From Cristatella mucedo (Eukaryota > Bryozoa > Phylactolaemata > Cristatellidae): a DNA stretch of 25,391 nt. Shown here piece after piece: positions 1-11,585 of the stretch (the first letter of the stretch is position 1; every line of letters starts with the position of its first letter). The notes beneath the pieces were generated by a model that was not told where the DNA came from, searched no databases, and saw only the letters and a list, made by a program, of their open reading frames with translations. The stretch lies in the NCBI GenBank assembly GCA_009760855.2, contig WPIO01000562.1, positions 1-25,391 of the forward strand, given 5' to 3'. The translations under genes were made by a program, and so were the position numbers.

Positions 1-1283
1 TTATCTACACACTTTAAATCTCCTTGACACACCTTGGCTGTAGCTGGCAACAGAGTGCTGCACCTTCATTAGCCATTTGCAATTGAATAATCATTTGATT
101 TGAGTTCGCAGTTCGCGGAATATGAACACTTTTAATCTGGTTCGTCGGTGTGTGCGAGAGCTGACGGAAGGTTGATGCAATTTGTTTTAAGCAATTAGCA
201 CTTGAATAACTCTTTCGCATGACTTCGCAGCAAATCGAATATCTACCGACTTTTTAATTAGCTTATCGGAACGTGCAGTGCAGCTGGCAGCTGAGGGCCG
301 CACCTGGTTTTAAGCCGTCGCACTTGAATACCTCAGTTTTCGCGCACGACGTCGCATGGAGATCGCGGATGATCTACACACTGTAAAGTCGCGCGTGACA
401 CACGTGTGCTGTCAGCTCGCAGCAGAGTGCTGCACCTGTCTCTTAGGCTATACGCAATTGAATAACTCATTTCGTCGAGTTCGCAGACAGTCGCGGTGAC
501 GTGCGGAGCATGCAGACACTATTAATCTGCTCGTCGCGCGTGTGAGAGCTGACAGAGAGGTTGAGTGCAATTTGTTTTAAGCCATTGGCACTTGAATAAC
601 TCTTTCGCATGACTTCTCAAAATCTTGGAATATCTACCGACTTAATTAGCTTATCGGAACGTAGTAGCTGGCAGCTGAGTGCTGCACCTTGTTAAAAGCC
701 ATTCGTACTTGACTAACTTATTTCGAACGAGCTAGTTCGCGGAATATCTAGAAATAATAAATCTTCTCGTCCAAGCTTGTAGTAGCTGCAGAGTGCTTCA
801 CCTTTTTAAGCCAACGGAACTTTAATAACTTATTTCGTACGAGTTAGCTGATAGCTGGAATATCTTTACACTTCAAGTCAGCTCGTCCCAGCTTGCTGTA
901 GCTGGTAGCCGAGTGCAGCACCTTGCTTTATGCCACTCACTTCAATAATTCATTTAGCTTGAGCAGCAGATCGCAGAATATCTAGACACTTAAGTCTTCT
1001 CGCCCCAGCGTGCGGTAGCTGTCAGCTGAGAGTGATGCAACTTTGTTTTATGCCATTCGCCTTGATTAACTCATTTCGCAGAGTTCGCAGCAGATCGCAG
1101 CTAGCTACACACCCTTCAAGATCTGCTCGTCAGAGCGTGCGGTAGCGGCGCTGAGTGCTGCACCTGTCCTGAGGCCCAGTCGCACTCGAATGACCATTTT
1201 CGCACGCAGTCGCAGTGGATCGCAGAATATCTACGACGTTTCAAACCTGCTGCGTAGGCAGTATGCGGTAGCTGGCAGCATGA
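1..1283 (+). repeat. Left block: m8-m9-m10 cassette twice, then m12/m13-like monomers
   Basis: The window opens inside an m8-type tail (TCTCCTTGACACACC), followed by m9 (anchor 55) and m10 (anchor 172; GAGAGCTGACGG then GGTTGATGCAATTTG). A second m8 (295, with the CGCATGG word), m9 (427) and m10 (561) follow directly. Next come an m12-like copy (679, TTGTTAAAAGCC and GACTAACTTATTTCG), an m13-like copy (793, GTGCTTCACC) and three further monomers (913, 1032, 1155). Spacing in the cassette is stretched (about 117-134 bp) by small insertions. Confidence 0.75.
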
Positions 1284-2543
1284 GTGCTGCACCTCGTTTT
1301 AAGCCATTGGCACGTGAAAAACCTCATCGTTCGAGTTGGCAGCAGTTCGCGGAATATGTAAAACACTTCAAATCTGCTCGTCGCGAGCCTGCAGTAGCTG
1401 GCAGCAGAGTGCTGCACCTTTTCTTTTAAGCTATTCGCACTTCATAATTCATTTCGCACGAGTTCGCAGCAGATCACGGATTATCTACACACTTATAATT
1501 TGCTCGTCGGAGCATCGGGTAGCTTTGCAGAACGAGTGATGCAATTAGCTTTAAGCCATTCACCCTTGAATAAACTCATTTCGCACGAGTTCGTGCAGCA
1601 GATCGCAGAATACCTAGAAACGTCAAATCTGCTCGTCGCAGCTTGCATATAGCTGCAGCAGAGTGATGCAATTTGGTTTAAGCCAATTCGCACCTTGAAT
1701 AGATTTTCGCACGCGACGTAGCAGCAGATCGCAGATTCTACCCACTTTAACGTCTCGTCTCGTCGGAGCGTGCTGCAGCTGACAGCAGAGTGCTGTACAT
1801 TGTTTTTAAGCCATTCGAAACTTAATAGACTCATTTCGGACGAGTTCGCACGCAGATAGCAGATATATTTTACACACTTTGAAGTCAGCTCGTCCCAGCG
1901 TGCTGTAGCTGGCAGCAGAGTGCTAGCACCTTGCTAGCCATTCGCACTTTGAATAACTCATTTCGCTACGAGTTCGCAGCAGATCGCGAATATCTAGACA
2001 CTTTTAATCTGCTCGTCGCAGCATGCGTAGAATGCTGGGAGCAGAGTGATGCAATTTTGTTTTAAGCCATTCGCACTTGAATAACTCATTTCGCACGAGT
2101 TGGCAGAAGATGGCGGATATCTGTGCAGACTTTAAATCTGTTTTTCGAAGCGTGCGGTAGCTGGCAGCTGAGTGCTGAGCTCTGTTTTTAGGCCATTCGC
2201 CTCTAATAACTCATTTCGCACGAGTTCGCAGCGGATTGCGGAATATCGACACGTTTCAAAACTGCTCGTGGCAGCATGCGGTAGCGTGCAGCAGAGTGCT
2301 GCACCTGTTTTTAAGCCATGTGCACTTGAAAACTCATTTCGTTCGAGTTTGCAGAGGTTCGCTGAATATGTAAACAATTCAAATCTGCTCGTCGGAGCCT
2401 GCAGTAGCTGGCAGCAGAGTGCCGCACCTTTTCTTAGAGCTATTCGCCCTTCAATAATTTATTTCGCACGAGTTCGCAGCAGATCACGGATTATCTACAC
2501 ACCTATAATTTGCTCGTCGGAGCATGGGGTATCTTGCAGAAGA
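1284..2543 (+). repeat. Left block carrying the m16-m17a pair twice
   Basis: An m16-like monomer (1284; GTTCGAGTTGGCAGCAGTTC and GAATATGTAAAACAC) is followed by an m17a-like monomer (1409; AAGCTATTCGCACTTC and CAGATCACGGATTATC) and a GATGCAATT monomer (1535). The same trio returns at 2296, 2419 and 2544, and again at about 4297, 4422 and 4548 and at 5410, 5533 and 5655. Four intermediate monomers at 1663, 1790, 1920 and 2046 and an AGGCCATTCGCC type at 2172 fill the gap between the first two trios. The longest open frame in the window (about 138 codons) lies here and is only monomer read-through. Confidence 0.75.
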
Positions 2544-2599
2544 GTGATGCAATTCAACTTTCAATCAGCTTGTTGGAACGTGCAGTAGCTGGCAGCTGA
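2544..2599 (+). repeat. Truncated monomer (56 bp)
   Basis: The monomer starts normally with GTGATGCAATTC but runs after about 12 bp into AACTTTCAATCAGCTTG, the tail specific to type m10. The next GTG anchor follows at 2600, only 56 bp on. About 68 bp, including the conserved central box, is missing. This is one of few places where the 124-bp phase is broken by a clean deletion rather than by small indels. Confidence 0.8.
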
Positions 2600-3713
2600 G
2601 TGCTGCACCTTGTTTTAGTCCATTCGCACTTAAATACATTAGTTCGCACGAGTTCGCTGAATCGCGGAATGTACACTTCAAATCTGCTCGTCGTACCGTG
2701 CGGTAGGGGCAGCAAGTGCTGCACCTTGTTGAAAAGCCATTCGCACTTGACTGACTCATTTCGCACGAGCTAGCAGCTGTTGCAGAATATCTGACAAATA
2801 TCAAATCTGCTCGTCACAGCCTGCGGTAGCTGGCAGCAGAGTGCTTCACCTTTTTAAGCCAATCGAACTTGAATAACACGTTTCGCACGAGTTAGCTGCA
2901 GATCGCGGAATATTTTACACTTTTTAAATTAGCTCGTCGAGTGTGCGGTCACTTGGTGCAAAGTGCTGCACCTTGCTTTAAGCATCTTGCACTTCCATGC
3001 ATTCAATTTCGCACGAGTTCGCAGCAGATTGCGGAATATTTACCATACTCTATCTGCCTGTCAGAGCCTGGGGTAGCTTGGCAGCAGAGTGCTGCACCTT
3101 GCTTGAGGCCATTCGCCACATGAATGGATCATTTCAATCGAGTTCCGCAGCAGATCGAATATCTACACGATTCAAAACCTGCTCTTGGCAGCATGCGTAG
3201 CTTTGCAGGACGAGTGCTGCACCTTGTTTTATGCCACTCCCATCTGCAATACACTCTGTTTCGCTCGTGTTGCAGCATGTCTGCGGCATAGCGTAGACAC
3301 TTCAAATCTGCTCGTCGGAGCGTGTGCTGGCTGGCAGCAGAGTGCTGCACCCTTCTTTAAGCTATTGGCACTTCTATAATTCATTTCGCACGAGTTCGCA
3401 GCAGATCGCGCTATCTACACGGCTTAAATCTGCTCTACGCAGCGAGCAGTCTCTGATACAGCACAGTGCCGCGTTCCAGCGTTAAGCCATTCATCCTGTA
3501 ATAACTTATTTCGCTCGAGTTCGCAGATCGCAGAATATCTATTAATACTTCCGACCCTGCTCGTCAGAGCGTGCGGTAGCTGACTGCAGATTGCTGCACC
3601 TTGCTTGAGGCCATTCTCGAATAGATCATTTCGCACGAGTCGCAGCAGATCGCAGAATATTTTCTCAGACTTCAAATCTTGCTTTGTCGTAGCGTGCAGA
3701 AGCTGGCAGCTGA
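2600..3713 (+). repeat. Nine-monomer block colinear with part of the right-hand HOR
   Basis: Anchors at 2600, 2716, 2841, 2963, 3089, 3214, 3342, 3466 and 3591 read as types m11, m12, m13, m14, m15, m16, m17a, m5' and m6'. Diagnostic words are TTGAAAAGCC (m12), GTGCTTCACC (m13), ACTTGGTGCAAAGTG (m14), TTGCTTGAGGCC (m15 and m6') and CAGCGTTAAGCC with AACTTATTTCGCTCGAG (m5'). The same order runs from 15060 to 16176 in the clean half, crossing the boundary between the 18-mer and the second 11-mer. The block is more diverged than the clean copies. Confidence 0.75.
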
Positions 3714-4675
3714 GTGCTGCCACCTTGGTTAAGCCATTCGCACTTGAATGACTCATTTGCACGAGTCTGCATGCAGACTGCAGTGAATACCTAGAATAAA
3801 TCTGCTCGGTGCAGCCCACAATAGCTGGCAGCAGAGTGATGCAATTTGGTTTGGGCCATTGAACCCAAATAACTTATTTCGCACGATTTAGCAGCAGATC
3901 GCAGATTCTCTACACAGAATCGTCTCGTCGGAGCTTGATGCAGCTGAGGCAGCAGAGTGCTGCACCTTGTTTTAAGCCATTTGCACTTAAAAACCTCTTT
4001 CATTTCGCTCGTGTTGGCAGCAGTTCGCGTTGTAGACACTTCAAATCTGCTCGCTGAACTGTTCTTAAAGCTATTTGCACTTTAATAATTCATTTCGCAA
4101 GAGTTCGCAGCAGATCGCAGATTATCTACACACCTTTAATCTCCTCGTCACAGCGAGCAGTATCCGGCAGCTGAGTGCTGTGCCTGTTTTAGGCCATTCG
4201 CCTCAATAACTCATTTGCACGAGTTCACAGCGGATTTGCGGAATATCTACACGTTTCAAACCTGCTTCGTGGCAGCATGCGGTAGCTTGCATCGTAGTGC
4301 GCACCTTGTTTTTAAGCCATTTGCACGTGAAAACTCATTTTCGTTCGAGTTGGCCGCAGTTTCGCGGAATATGTAAACACTTTAAATCTGCCCGTCGGAG
4401 CCTGCAGTAGCTGGCAGCATTGTGCTGCACCTTTCTTTAAGCTTTTCGAACTTCAATAATTCATTTCGCACGAGTTCTCAGTAGATCACGGATTATTTAC
4501 ACACTTATAATTTTGCGTCTGCGGAGCATGGGGTAGCTTGCAGTAGAGTGATGCAATTCGCTCTAAGCCATTCGCTTGAATAACTCATTTCGCTACGAGA
4601 GTTTCGCAGCAGATCTGGAGATATCTACACACTTTAAATCTTCTTGTCGGAGTTGTTCTGGTAGCAGGCAGCTGA
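3714..4675 (+). repeat. Left block with a fused monomer pair near 4055
   Basis: An m3-like monomer (3714; CACTTGAATGACTCATTTGCA) and an m4-like one (3836) follow the colinear block. From 3957 to 4175 there are two monomers in only 218 bp. At about 4051-4066 the TCTGCTCG word is followed directly by CTGAACTGTTCTTAAAGC, so about 30 bp around the usual GTGCTGCACC junction is missing or scrambled. After 4175 comes an AGGCCATTCGCCTC type, then the m16 / m17a / GATGCAATT trio at 4297, 4422 and 4548. Confidence 0.7.
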
Positions 4676-5780
4676 GTGCTGCACGTTTTAAGCCATTCGC
4701 AATTCTTCTGAATACCTCATTTCGGCACGACTTCGCATGGGATCGTGATTATCTACACACTTTAAATCTCCGTGACACACCGTGCTGTAGCTCGAAGCAG
4801 AGTGCTGTGCTTCTTTTAGGCTATTCGCAATTGAATAAGTCAATTCTTCGAGTTCGCAGCAGTTCGCGGAATATGTAGACACTATTGAATCTTGCTAGTC
4901 GGTGAGTAAGAGCTGACAGATGGTTGATGGGCGGTTTATTAGCACTTGAATAACCCTATTCACGACTTTGCAGCAGATCGTGAAATATCTGCAGATCTTC
5001 TTGAATCAGCTTGTCGGAACGTGCAGTAGCTGGCAGCTGAGTGCTGTACCTTTGTTTTTAAGCCATTTGCACTCAAATTGACCATTTCGCACGAGTTCGC
5101 TGCAGGTCGCAGGATATTTTCACACTTCAAATCTGCTCGTCGTACCGTGCGGTAGTTGAAGTGCTGCAGCACCTTGTTTAAAAAGCCGTTTTGCACTTGA
5201 CTAATTCACTTCGTACGAGGTAGCAGTTGACGTGGAAAATCTATAAACTTCAAATCTGCTCGACGCAGCTTCAGTAGCTGGCAGCAGAGTGCTGCAACTT
5301 GTTTTACGCCATTTGCCCTTAAATAACTCATTTCGCACGAGTTTACAGCTGATTTGCGGAATACTACACGATTTTAAACCTGTCAAATGCTGTGGTAGCT
5401 TTAGGCAGAGTGCTGCAATCTTGTTTTGCCAATTGCACTTGAAAAATTCATTTTGATCGAGTTGGCAGCAGTTCGTGGAATTTATGTAGACACTTTAAAT
5501 CTGCTCGTCGATGTGTAGGTAGCTACAGCAGAGTGCTGTACCTTCTTTTTAAGCTATTCGCACTTCAATAATTCATTTTCGCACAAGTTCGCAGCAGATC
5601 GTGGATTATCGACACACTTTTAATCTGTTTGAGCATGGGGTAGCTTGCAAAAGAGTGATGCACTAAGTGTTGTTACTTGCATTTGAATAACTCATTTTGC
5701 ACGAGTTTGGCAGCAGATTGTGGAATATCTACACACTTTAAATCTGTTTGTCGGAGTTGCAAGTGGTAGCTGGCAGCTGA
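4676..5780 (+). repeat. Left block of nine monomers (m8-m9-m10-m11-m12...)
   Basis: This block starts with m8 (4676; CTTCGCATGGGATCG and AAATCTCCGTGACACACCG), then m9 (4802), m10 (4924; AGAGCTGACAGATGG), m11 (5041), m12 (5161; GACTAATTCACTTCGTACG), a GTGCTGCAAC monomer (5289), an m16-like one (5410), an m17a-like one (5533) and a GATGCAC one (5655). It spans 1105 bp, so spacing is near 123 bp. Its first monomers are the closest left-side relatives of the m8-m12 run in the clean 18-mers. Confidence 0.75.
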
Positions 5781-7173
5781 GTGTCACCTTGTTTTAAGCA
5801 ATTCGCACTTGAATACCTCATTTCGACACGACATTCGTCGGCACAAGATCGACAGGGAATATGTCTCACCCACTCTACATCTTCTTGAAGACACCGAGCG
5901 TGTAGCGTTCGCAGGCAGGAGTGCTGCACTTCATGGAGCTATTCGCAATTGAGTAGGTCATTTCGTTTGAGGTGCGCAGCCATTTTGCGGAATATGTAAA
6001 CAACTTTTATCTGCTCGCGGGAGCGTGTCTGAGCTGCAGAAGGTTCGATGCACCAATTTGTTTTAAGCCATTAGCACTTGAAATAACTCTTTTCGCACGA
6101 CTGCGCAGCATGATCGGTGGAATATCTACAGACTTTTCAATCAGCTTGTTGGAGACGTGCAGTATATGCTGGCAGCTGAGTGCTTGCACCTGTTTTAGTC
6201 CATTCGCACTTAAATAGATCATTTCGCACAAGTTCGCTGCAGATTGCGGAATATGTTTTACACTTCTCATATGCTTGCTCGTACCGTGCGGTAGCTGGCA
6301 GCGGAAGTACTGCAAAGCCCTGGTCCGTGGCGAGGTGCGTAAAAGGCCATCTCGCACTGGACTAACTCCATTCTCGTACGTATGCTAGCAGCTGACCGCC
6401 AAATAGCTAGAAATAATCAATCTGCTCGTCGCAGCGTTGCGGGTAGCCGGCAGCATGAAGTGCTGCAACCGTGTTTTAGTCGTATTCAAAACCCACCTAA
6501 ATAGGATGCATAGTCGCACGAGTTTCACAGCTGTAATTAGCTGAATACTTTTACGCTCACAAATTCTCTCGAGTCGCAGGTACGTGCGGTAAGCTTGCAG
6601 CAGAGTGACCCTGCACCCTTGGTTAAGAAGCCAGTTCGCACTTAGACTAAACTCATTTCGTACGAGCTATAGCGAGCTAGATAGACGCAGGAATATTTGA
6701 AATAAAATCTGCTACGTACAAGCAGCGTGCGCGGTAGCTGGCACAGCAGGAGTGCTAGCAACCTACATCGGCACATTCCAGAACTTGAATATACTCCTTT
6801 CGCACGAGTATCAGCAGCAGATCGCGGAATATTATCACACTTCCGATCAGCGCGTCGAACAGAAAGATGGTGAGGTCGCTGAGTGCAGAGTGCTGCACCT
6901 GGTTTAAGCAAACTTGCACTTCAAAATAAATATCGTTTCGCACTGAGTTTGACAGCAAGAATTGCGCCGAAAACATTTACACACTTTGAAATACAGCTCG
7001 TCGGAGCTATGCACAGCTACTGCAAAGAGTGTGACGCATTATGTGGGTGTTAAAGACCTTATCGAAACTGAGAAGGACCCATTATCCGCATCGAGTTCGA
7101 CAGCAGATCGTGGAAGATACACACACTGACCCAAATTGCTTAATTGAGCGAGGGATGCGGCAGCGGCAGATGA
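5781..7173 (+). repeat. Left block of ten inflated monomers
   Basis: This block starts like the previous one with m8 (5781), m9 (5921), m10 (about 6044), m11 (6179) and m12 (about 6306), then runs on through about 6460, 6605, 6752, 6890 and 7030. The mean spacing is 139 bp against 124 bp in clean DNA, and single copies reach 145-154 bp. The extra length comes from scattered one- and two-base insertions. The monomer at about 6460 (CCCACCTAAATAGGATGCAT) matches those at about 7824 and 10543 and marks this block as a paralogue of the next two. Confidence 0.72.
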
Positions 7174-9888
7174 GTGCCACACCTTGTTTTAAGCGTTCGT
7201 TTCTTGAAATACCTCTATTTCGCACTGACTTCGCAGCAGATCGCGGATTATCTACACATTGTTTAAAATCTCCTGGAGACACGGCTGTAGTTCGCAGCAG
7301 AGTGCCGCTTTCTTATTTTTGGCTATGCGCAATAATATAGTAGGTCATTTCGTTTGAGGTTCGCAGCATGTTTGCGGAATATGTAAACACTATCTGCGCG
7401 TCGGAGCGTGTTCAGAGCTGATAAGGTCGATGCAATTTGTTTTAAGCCATTAGCACTTGAATAACGCTATTTCGCACGACTTCGCAAGCAGATCGTGGAA
7501 GATCTACAGACTTGCAATCAGCTTGTGTGCAGTCGCAGTAGCTGGCAGCTGAGTGCTGGCATCCGTATTTTAGTCCATTCGCACTTACATAGATCATTTC
7601 GCACCAGGTGCGCTGCGAGATTGCGAATCTTTACACTTCAAATCTGCTTGTCGTAACCGTGCGGTAGCTAGCAGCAGAGAGTACGGCACCTTTGTTACAA
7701 GCCATTACGCACGTTTGACGTAACTCATTATCGTACGAGGCTAGACGAGCTGATCGAGACCAAATATTAGCAATATACAAATCTGCAGTACGTACGCAGG
7801 CGTGCGAGTAGCTGGGCAGCTGAGATGACCAGCATCGTGGTTTTAGTCTATTTCCCACCCTAAAAGAGTCAATTTCGCCCGAGGTCGCTGTAAATTAGCT
7901 GCATACTTTTAGCTAAATTCCATCTTGCGTCGTACGTGCGCGGTGGGTAGCTTGGCGGCAGCAGGAGTGCTGCACCTTGGTTAAAAGCCATTGCAGCACT
8001 TAAATAACTTACATTTCAGCACAAACAATTGCAGAACCGATCACGAAATAGCTAGAAACTGTAAATTCCTACAGTCCACAAGCGTCATGTGCAGCAGCAG
8101 GCAGCAGATCGATGCAAATTGATTTAAGCTATTCACGCACTGGAATAAAGCATTTCACATGAGTTCGCAGCAGATAGCCGGAAATATTTAGCAGACTTTA
8201 AATCTGTACGAAGCGATAGCCGCAAACCCTAGCTGGGCAGCTGAGAGTGTTGGAAGCTTTGTTATTAGGCCATTCGCCACCAAAACTCATTTCGCACGAA
8301 GTTCGCAGCAGGATTGAGGAATATCATACACGTTTCAAAACCTGCTCGTGGCAGCATGCGGTAGCTTGCAGCAGAGTGCTGCACCTTTGTTTTAAGCCAT
8401 TCGCCCTTGACAATACTACATTTCGTTCGAGTGGGCAGCAGTTCGCGAATATTGTAAACACTTCAAAATCTGCTCGTCGAAGCCTACAGTAGCTGGCAGC
8501 AAAGTGCTGCACTTTTTCTTGCAGCTATTCGCACTTTCAATAATTCATTTCGCACGAGTTCGCAGCATATCACGGATTATTTACATACTTATAATTTGTT
8601 TGTCGGAGCATGGGGTAGCTGGCAGCAGAGTGCTGCACCTATTTTAGGCCATTCGAACTTGAATATCTCATTTCGCACGAGTTCGCTGCAGACAGAGAAT
8701 ATATTTACACTGTCAAATGAGCTCGTCGAAGTGTGCGGTCACTTGGGGAGATGCTACACCTTGCTATAGGCAACTTGCACTTCAATGATTCATTTCGCAC
8801 CGAGTTCGCAGCAGATTGATGAATATTTACAAACTTAATCTGCCGTCAGAGCCTGCAGTAGGCTAGGAGCAGAGTGCTACACCTTGCCTGAGGCCATTCG
8901 CACATGAATAGATCATTTCAATCGAGTTCGCAGCAGATCGCGGAATATCTACACACTTTAAATCTGCTCGTGGCAGCATGCGGTAGCTTGCAGCAGAGTG
9001 CTGCACCTTGTTTTAAGCCATTCGCACTTGAAAAACTCATTTTCGCTCGAGTTGGCAGCAGTTCGCAGAATATGTAGACACTTCAAATCTGCTCGTCGGA
9101 GCTCACACCTGCTTGCAGCAGAGTGCTGCACCTTGTTTAAAGCATTTCGCACGTAAATAACACGTTTCGCACGAGTTCGCAGCAGGATCGCGGATGATCT
9201 ACACCCTTTTGATCTGCTCGTCGGAGCAGGGGGTGCTTGGCGCAGAAGAGCGATGCAATTTGTTTAAACCATTTCGCACTTGAATGACTCATTTCGCACG
9301 AGTTGTCAGCAGATCTCCGGAATATGTGTACACTGAAAAATCGGCCCGTTGGAGCGTGCGGTAGCGGCATGCAGAGTGATGCAAAATTGATTTAAGCCAT
9401 TCGCAATTGAATTACTCATTTCGCACGAGCTGGCAGCAGATCGGAGAATACCTTGACACTTCAAATCTGCTCGTCACAGCTTGCAATAGCGGCAGCAGTG
9501 GTTTTAACTTACTTTAAGCTATTCGCACTTCTATAATTCATTTCGCACGAGTTCGCAGCAGATCACGGAATATTTTCACACTTCAAATCAGCTCGTCGCA
9601 GTGTGAGGTCGCGCACGAGGTGCTTGCACCTTGGTTTAAGCAACTTGCACTTCAATGTAATTCGGTTTCGCTACGAGTTTGCAGCAGATTGCGGAACATT
9701 TCACACTGTCTTTAGTCAGCTCGTCGGGAGCATGCGGTAACTTGCAGTAGAGAGTGATGCAATTTGGTTTTTAAGCCGGTTCGGACAGCTTTGAATGTAC
9801 TCATGTTCGCACGAGTCGCAGCAGAGCGTGGAATATGCCACATCACTTTAAATCGCTTATTGGAGCGTGGCGGCCGCTGGCAGCATGA
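7174..9888 (+). repeat. Left block of about 21 monomers, noisy then cleaner
   Basis: The first copy starts with GTGCCACACC at 7174, and the same start recurs at 9889, 2715 bp later. Monomers to 8247 average about 134 bp, and those from 8247 to 9754 average about 126 bp. The order is m8, m9, m10, m11, m12, the CCCACCC type (about 7824) and others, then m16 (8376), m17a (8504), an AGGCC type (8630), m14 (about 8750), m15 (8874), m16 (8998) and six more. The switch from noisy to clean near 8.25 kb is within one continuous series of monomers. Confidence 0.72.
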
Positions 9889-11585
9889 GTGCCACACCTT
9901 GTGTGTTAAGCCATTCGTTCGGAATACCCTCATTTCGCACGACTTTCGCAGCAGATCGCGGATTATCTACGCATTATGTAAATCTCCTTGAGACACTACG
10001 AGGCGTAGTTCGCAGCAGTAGTGCTGCACCTTATTTTTGGCTATTCGCAATTGAGGAGATCATTTCGTTTGAGGTTGTCGGCAGCATTTTGCAGAATAGG
10101 TGAAACTTTTTATCGGCTCGTCGGAGCGTGTCAGAGCTGACAGTGTGTGTTGGATAAGGGTCGATTGCAATTTGTTTTAAGCCATTAGCACTTTGAATTA
10201 ACTCTTCGCACGACTTCGCAGCAGATCGTGGGATATCTACAGACTTTCAATCAGCTTGTTGGAACGTGCGCAGTAGCTGGAGCAGCTGAGTGCTGCACCT
10301 TATTTTAGTCCCTTCTGCACTTAAATAGATCATTCGCACAAGTTCGCTGCGGATTGCGGAATATTTTGCACTTCAAATCTGCTTGTCGTAGCGTGAGCTA
10401 GCTGGCAGCAGAGTACTGCACCTTGTTAAAAGCACATTCGCACTTGACTAACTCATTTCGTATCGAGCTAGCAGCTGATCGCCAAATATCTAGAAATATC
10501 AGAAATCTGCGTCGTCGCAGCGATGTGGTAGCAGGACTCTGAGTGCTGCACCTTGTTTTAGTCCATTCCCCACCCCTAAAAGATCATTTCGCACGAGTTC
10601 GCTGATAATTAGCTGAAAATACTTTTACACTTCAAAATTCTCTCGTCGTACCGTGCGGTAGCTTGCGGCAGAGTGCTGCACCTTGTTAAAAGCCATTCGC
10701 ACTATAAATAACCATTTCGCACAAACTTGCAGACGATCACGAAATATCTAGAAACTTTAAATCTCGTCACAGCGTGCAGTAGCAGCAGCAGACTGATGCA
10801 AATTGATTTAAGCCATTCGCACTTGAATAACCCATTTTCACATGAGTTTCGCAGCAGATAGCAAAAATATCTACAGACTTTAAAATCTGCTTTTCGGAAG
10901 CGTGCCGTAGCTGGACAGCTGAGTGTTGAGCTTTGTTTTAGGCCATTCGCCCTCAATAACTCATTTCTCGCACGAGTTCGCAGCGGATTGAGGATATCTA
11001 CACGTTTCAAACGATCTCGTGGCAGCATGCGGCTAAGCTGCAGCGACAGTGCTGCACCGATGATTTTAAAGCATTCGCAATGATCAATACTCTTAGTTCG
11101 AGTGTGGCAGCAAGATCGAACGGAATATGGCTACACAATTCAAAGCGTGGCCTTCCGTTCACCCCCCCCCCCACCCAGACGACATAGCAGTAGCTGGCAG
11201 AAACAAGGGAACTGAACACTTCTCTTGCCGCTATTGTCGCAACTTAAATTAATTCACTTTCTCGCAACGAAAAATAGTTCGCAAGCATAGCAATCGATTT
11301 ATTACATACTTATAATTAGTTTGTCTGGAAGCAATGGGAGTTAGGGGTAAGCGGCAGACAAGAAGATGCTGACCTCATTTTTTCTCAGTAAGTCCATACG
11401 ATCGTGTCACTTGAATATCTATCAGCCAAGTCGGCCCTGCAGATCGCCAGACAAATATACTATAACACTTCCACAATGAGCCTCTGGACAGAAGTTGTAT
11501 GGGGTCACTTGAAGCAGAATGCTACCCTTGCTATACGCCGGAACTCCTCACTGATTCATTTCGCCACGAGTTCCGCCAGCAGAAT
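9889..11585 (+). repeat. Second copy of the 7174-8830 block, strongly disordered at its end
   Basis: Starting at GTGCCACACC, this copy follows the previous block monomer by monomer: m8, m9 (10020), m10 (about 10162), m11 (10290), m12 (10413), the CCCACCCC type (10543), then 10673, 10793, 10923 and m16 (11049). From 11049 the matching copies at 11208, 11364 and 11518 lie about 156 bp apart, and the text is so altered that the motif is hard to read. It still parallels 8376-8830, for example GTCACTTGAAGCAGAATGCT against GTCACTTGGGGAGATGCT. Near 11585 it switches to an m10 tail. Confidence 0.7.
11162..11172 (+). repeat. Homopolymer C tract (11 bases)
   Basis: There are eleven C bases in a row, then ACCC. 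No other monomer has such a tract at this point, where GTCGGAGCCTGCAGTAGC-like sequence is expected. It lies in the worst patch of the left half and is a likely sequencing or consensus error, though a real expansion cannot be excluded. Confidence 0.8.

Larger units (their letters stand above)
1..11585. repeat. Divergent, indel-rich left part of the array
   Basis: About 90 monomers can be followed here by the GTG-TGCACC anchor. The types match those of the right half, but their order differs and short insertions and deletions are frequent. Spacing is close to 124 bp at about 0.7-5.7 kb and 8.25-9.6 kb. It is inflated to 134-156 bp at 5.78-8.25 kb and 11.05-11.52 kb. No foreign insert or gene breaks the array. 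The most disordered stretch, about 11.18-11.58 kb, still aligns by eye to the cleaner 8.5-8.83 kb copy. Two readings are possible: natural decay at an array edge, or unpolished long-read consensus. The insertion excess favours the second in the worst patches. Confidence 0.85.

Noticed and set aside
2172-2588. Open reading frames of 60-138 codons on both strands throughout, many nearly identical
   Set aside because: They are the same monomer read in different frames. The monomer length is not a multiple of 3, and the frames stop and restart with the repeat. No domain, signal or codon pattern of a real protein is seen.
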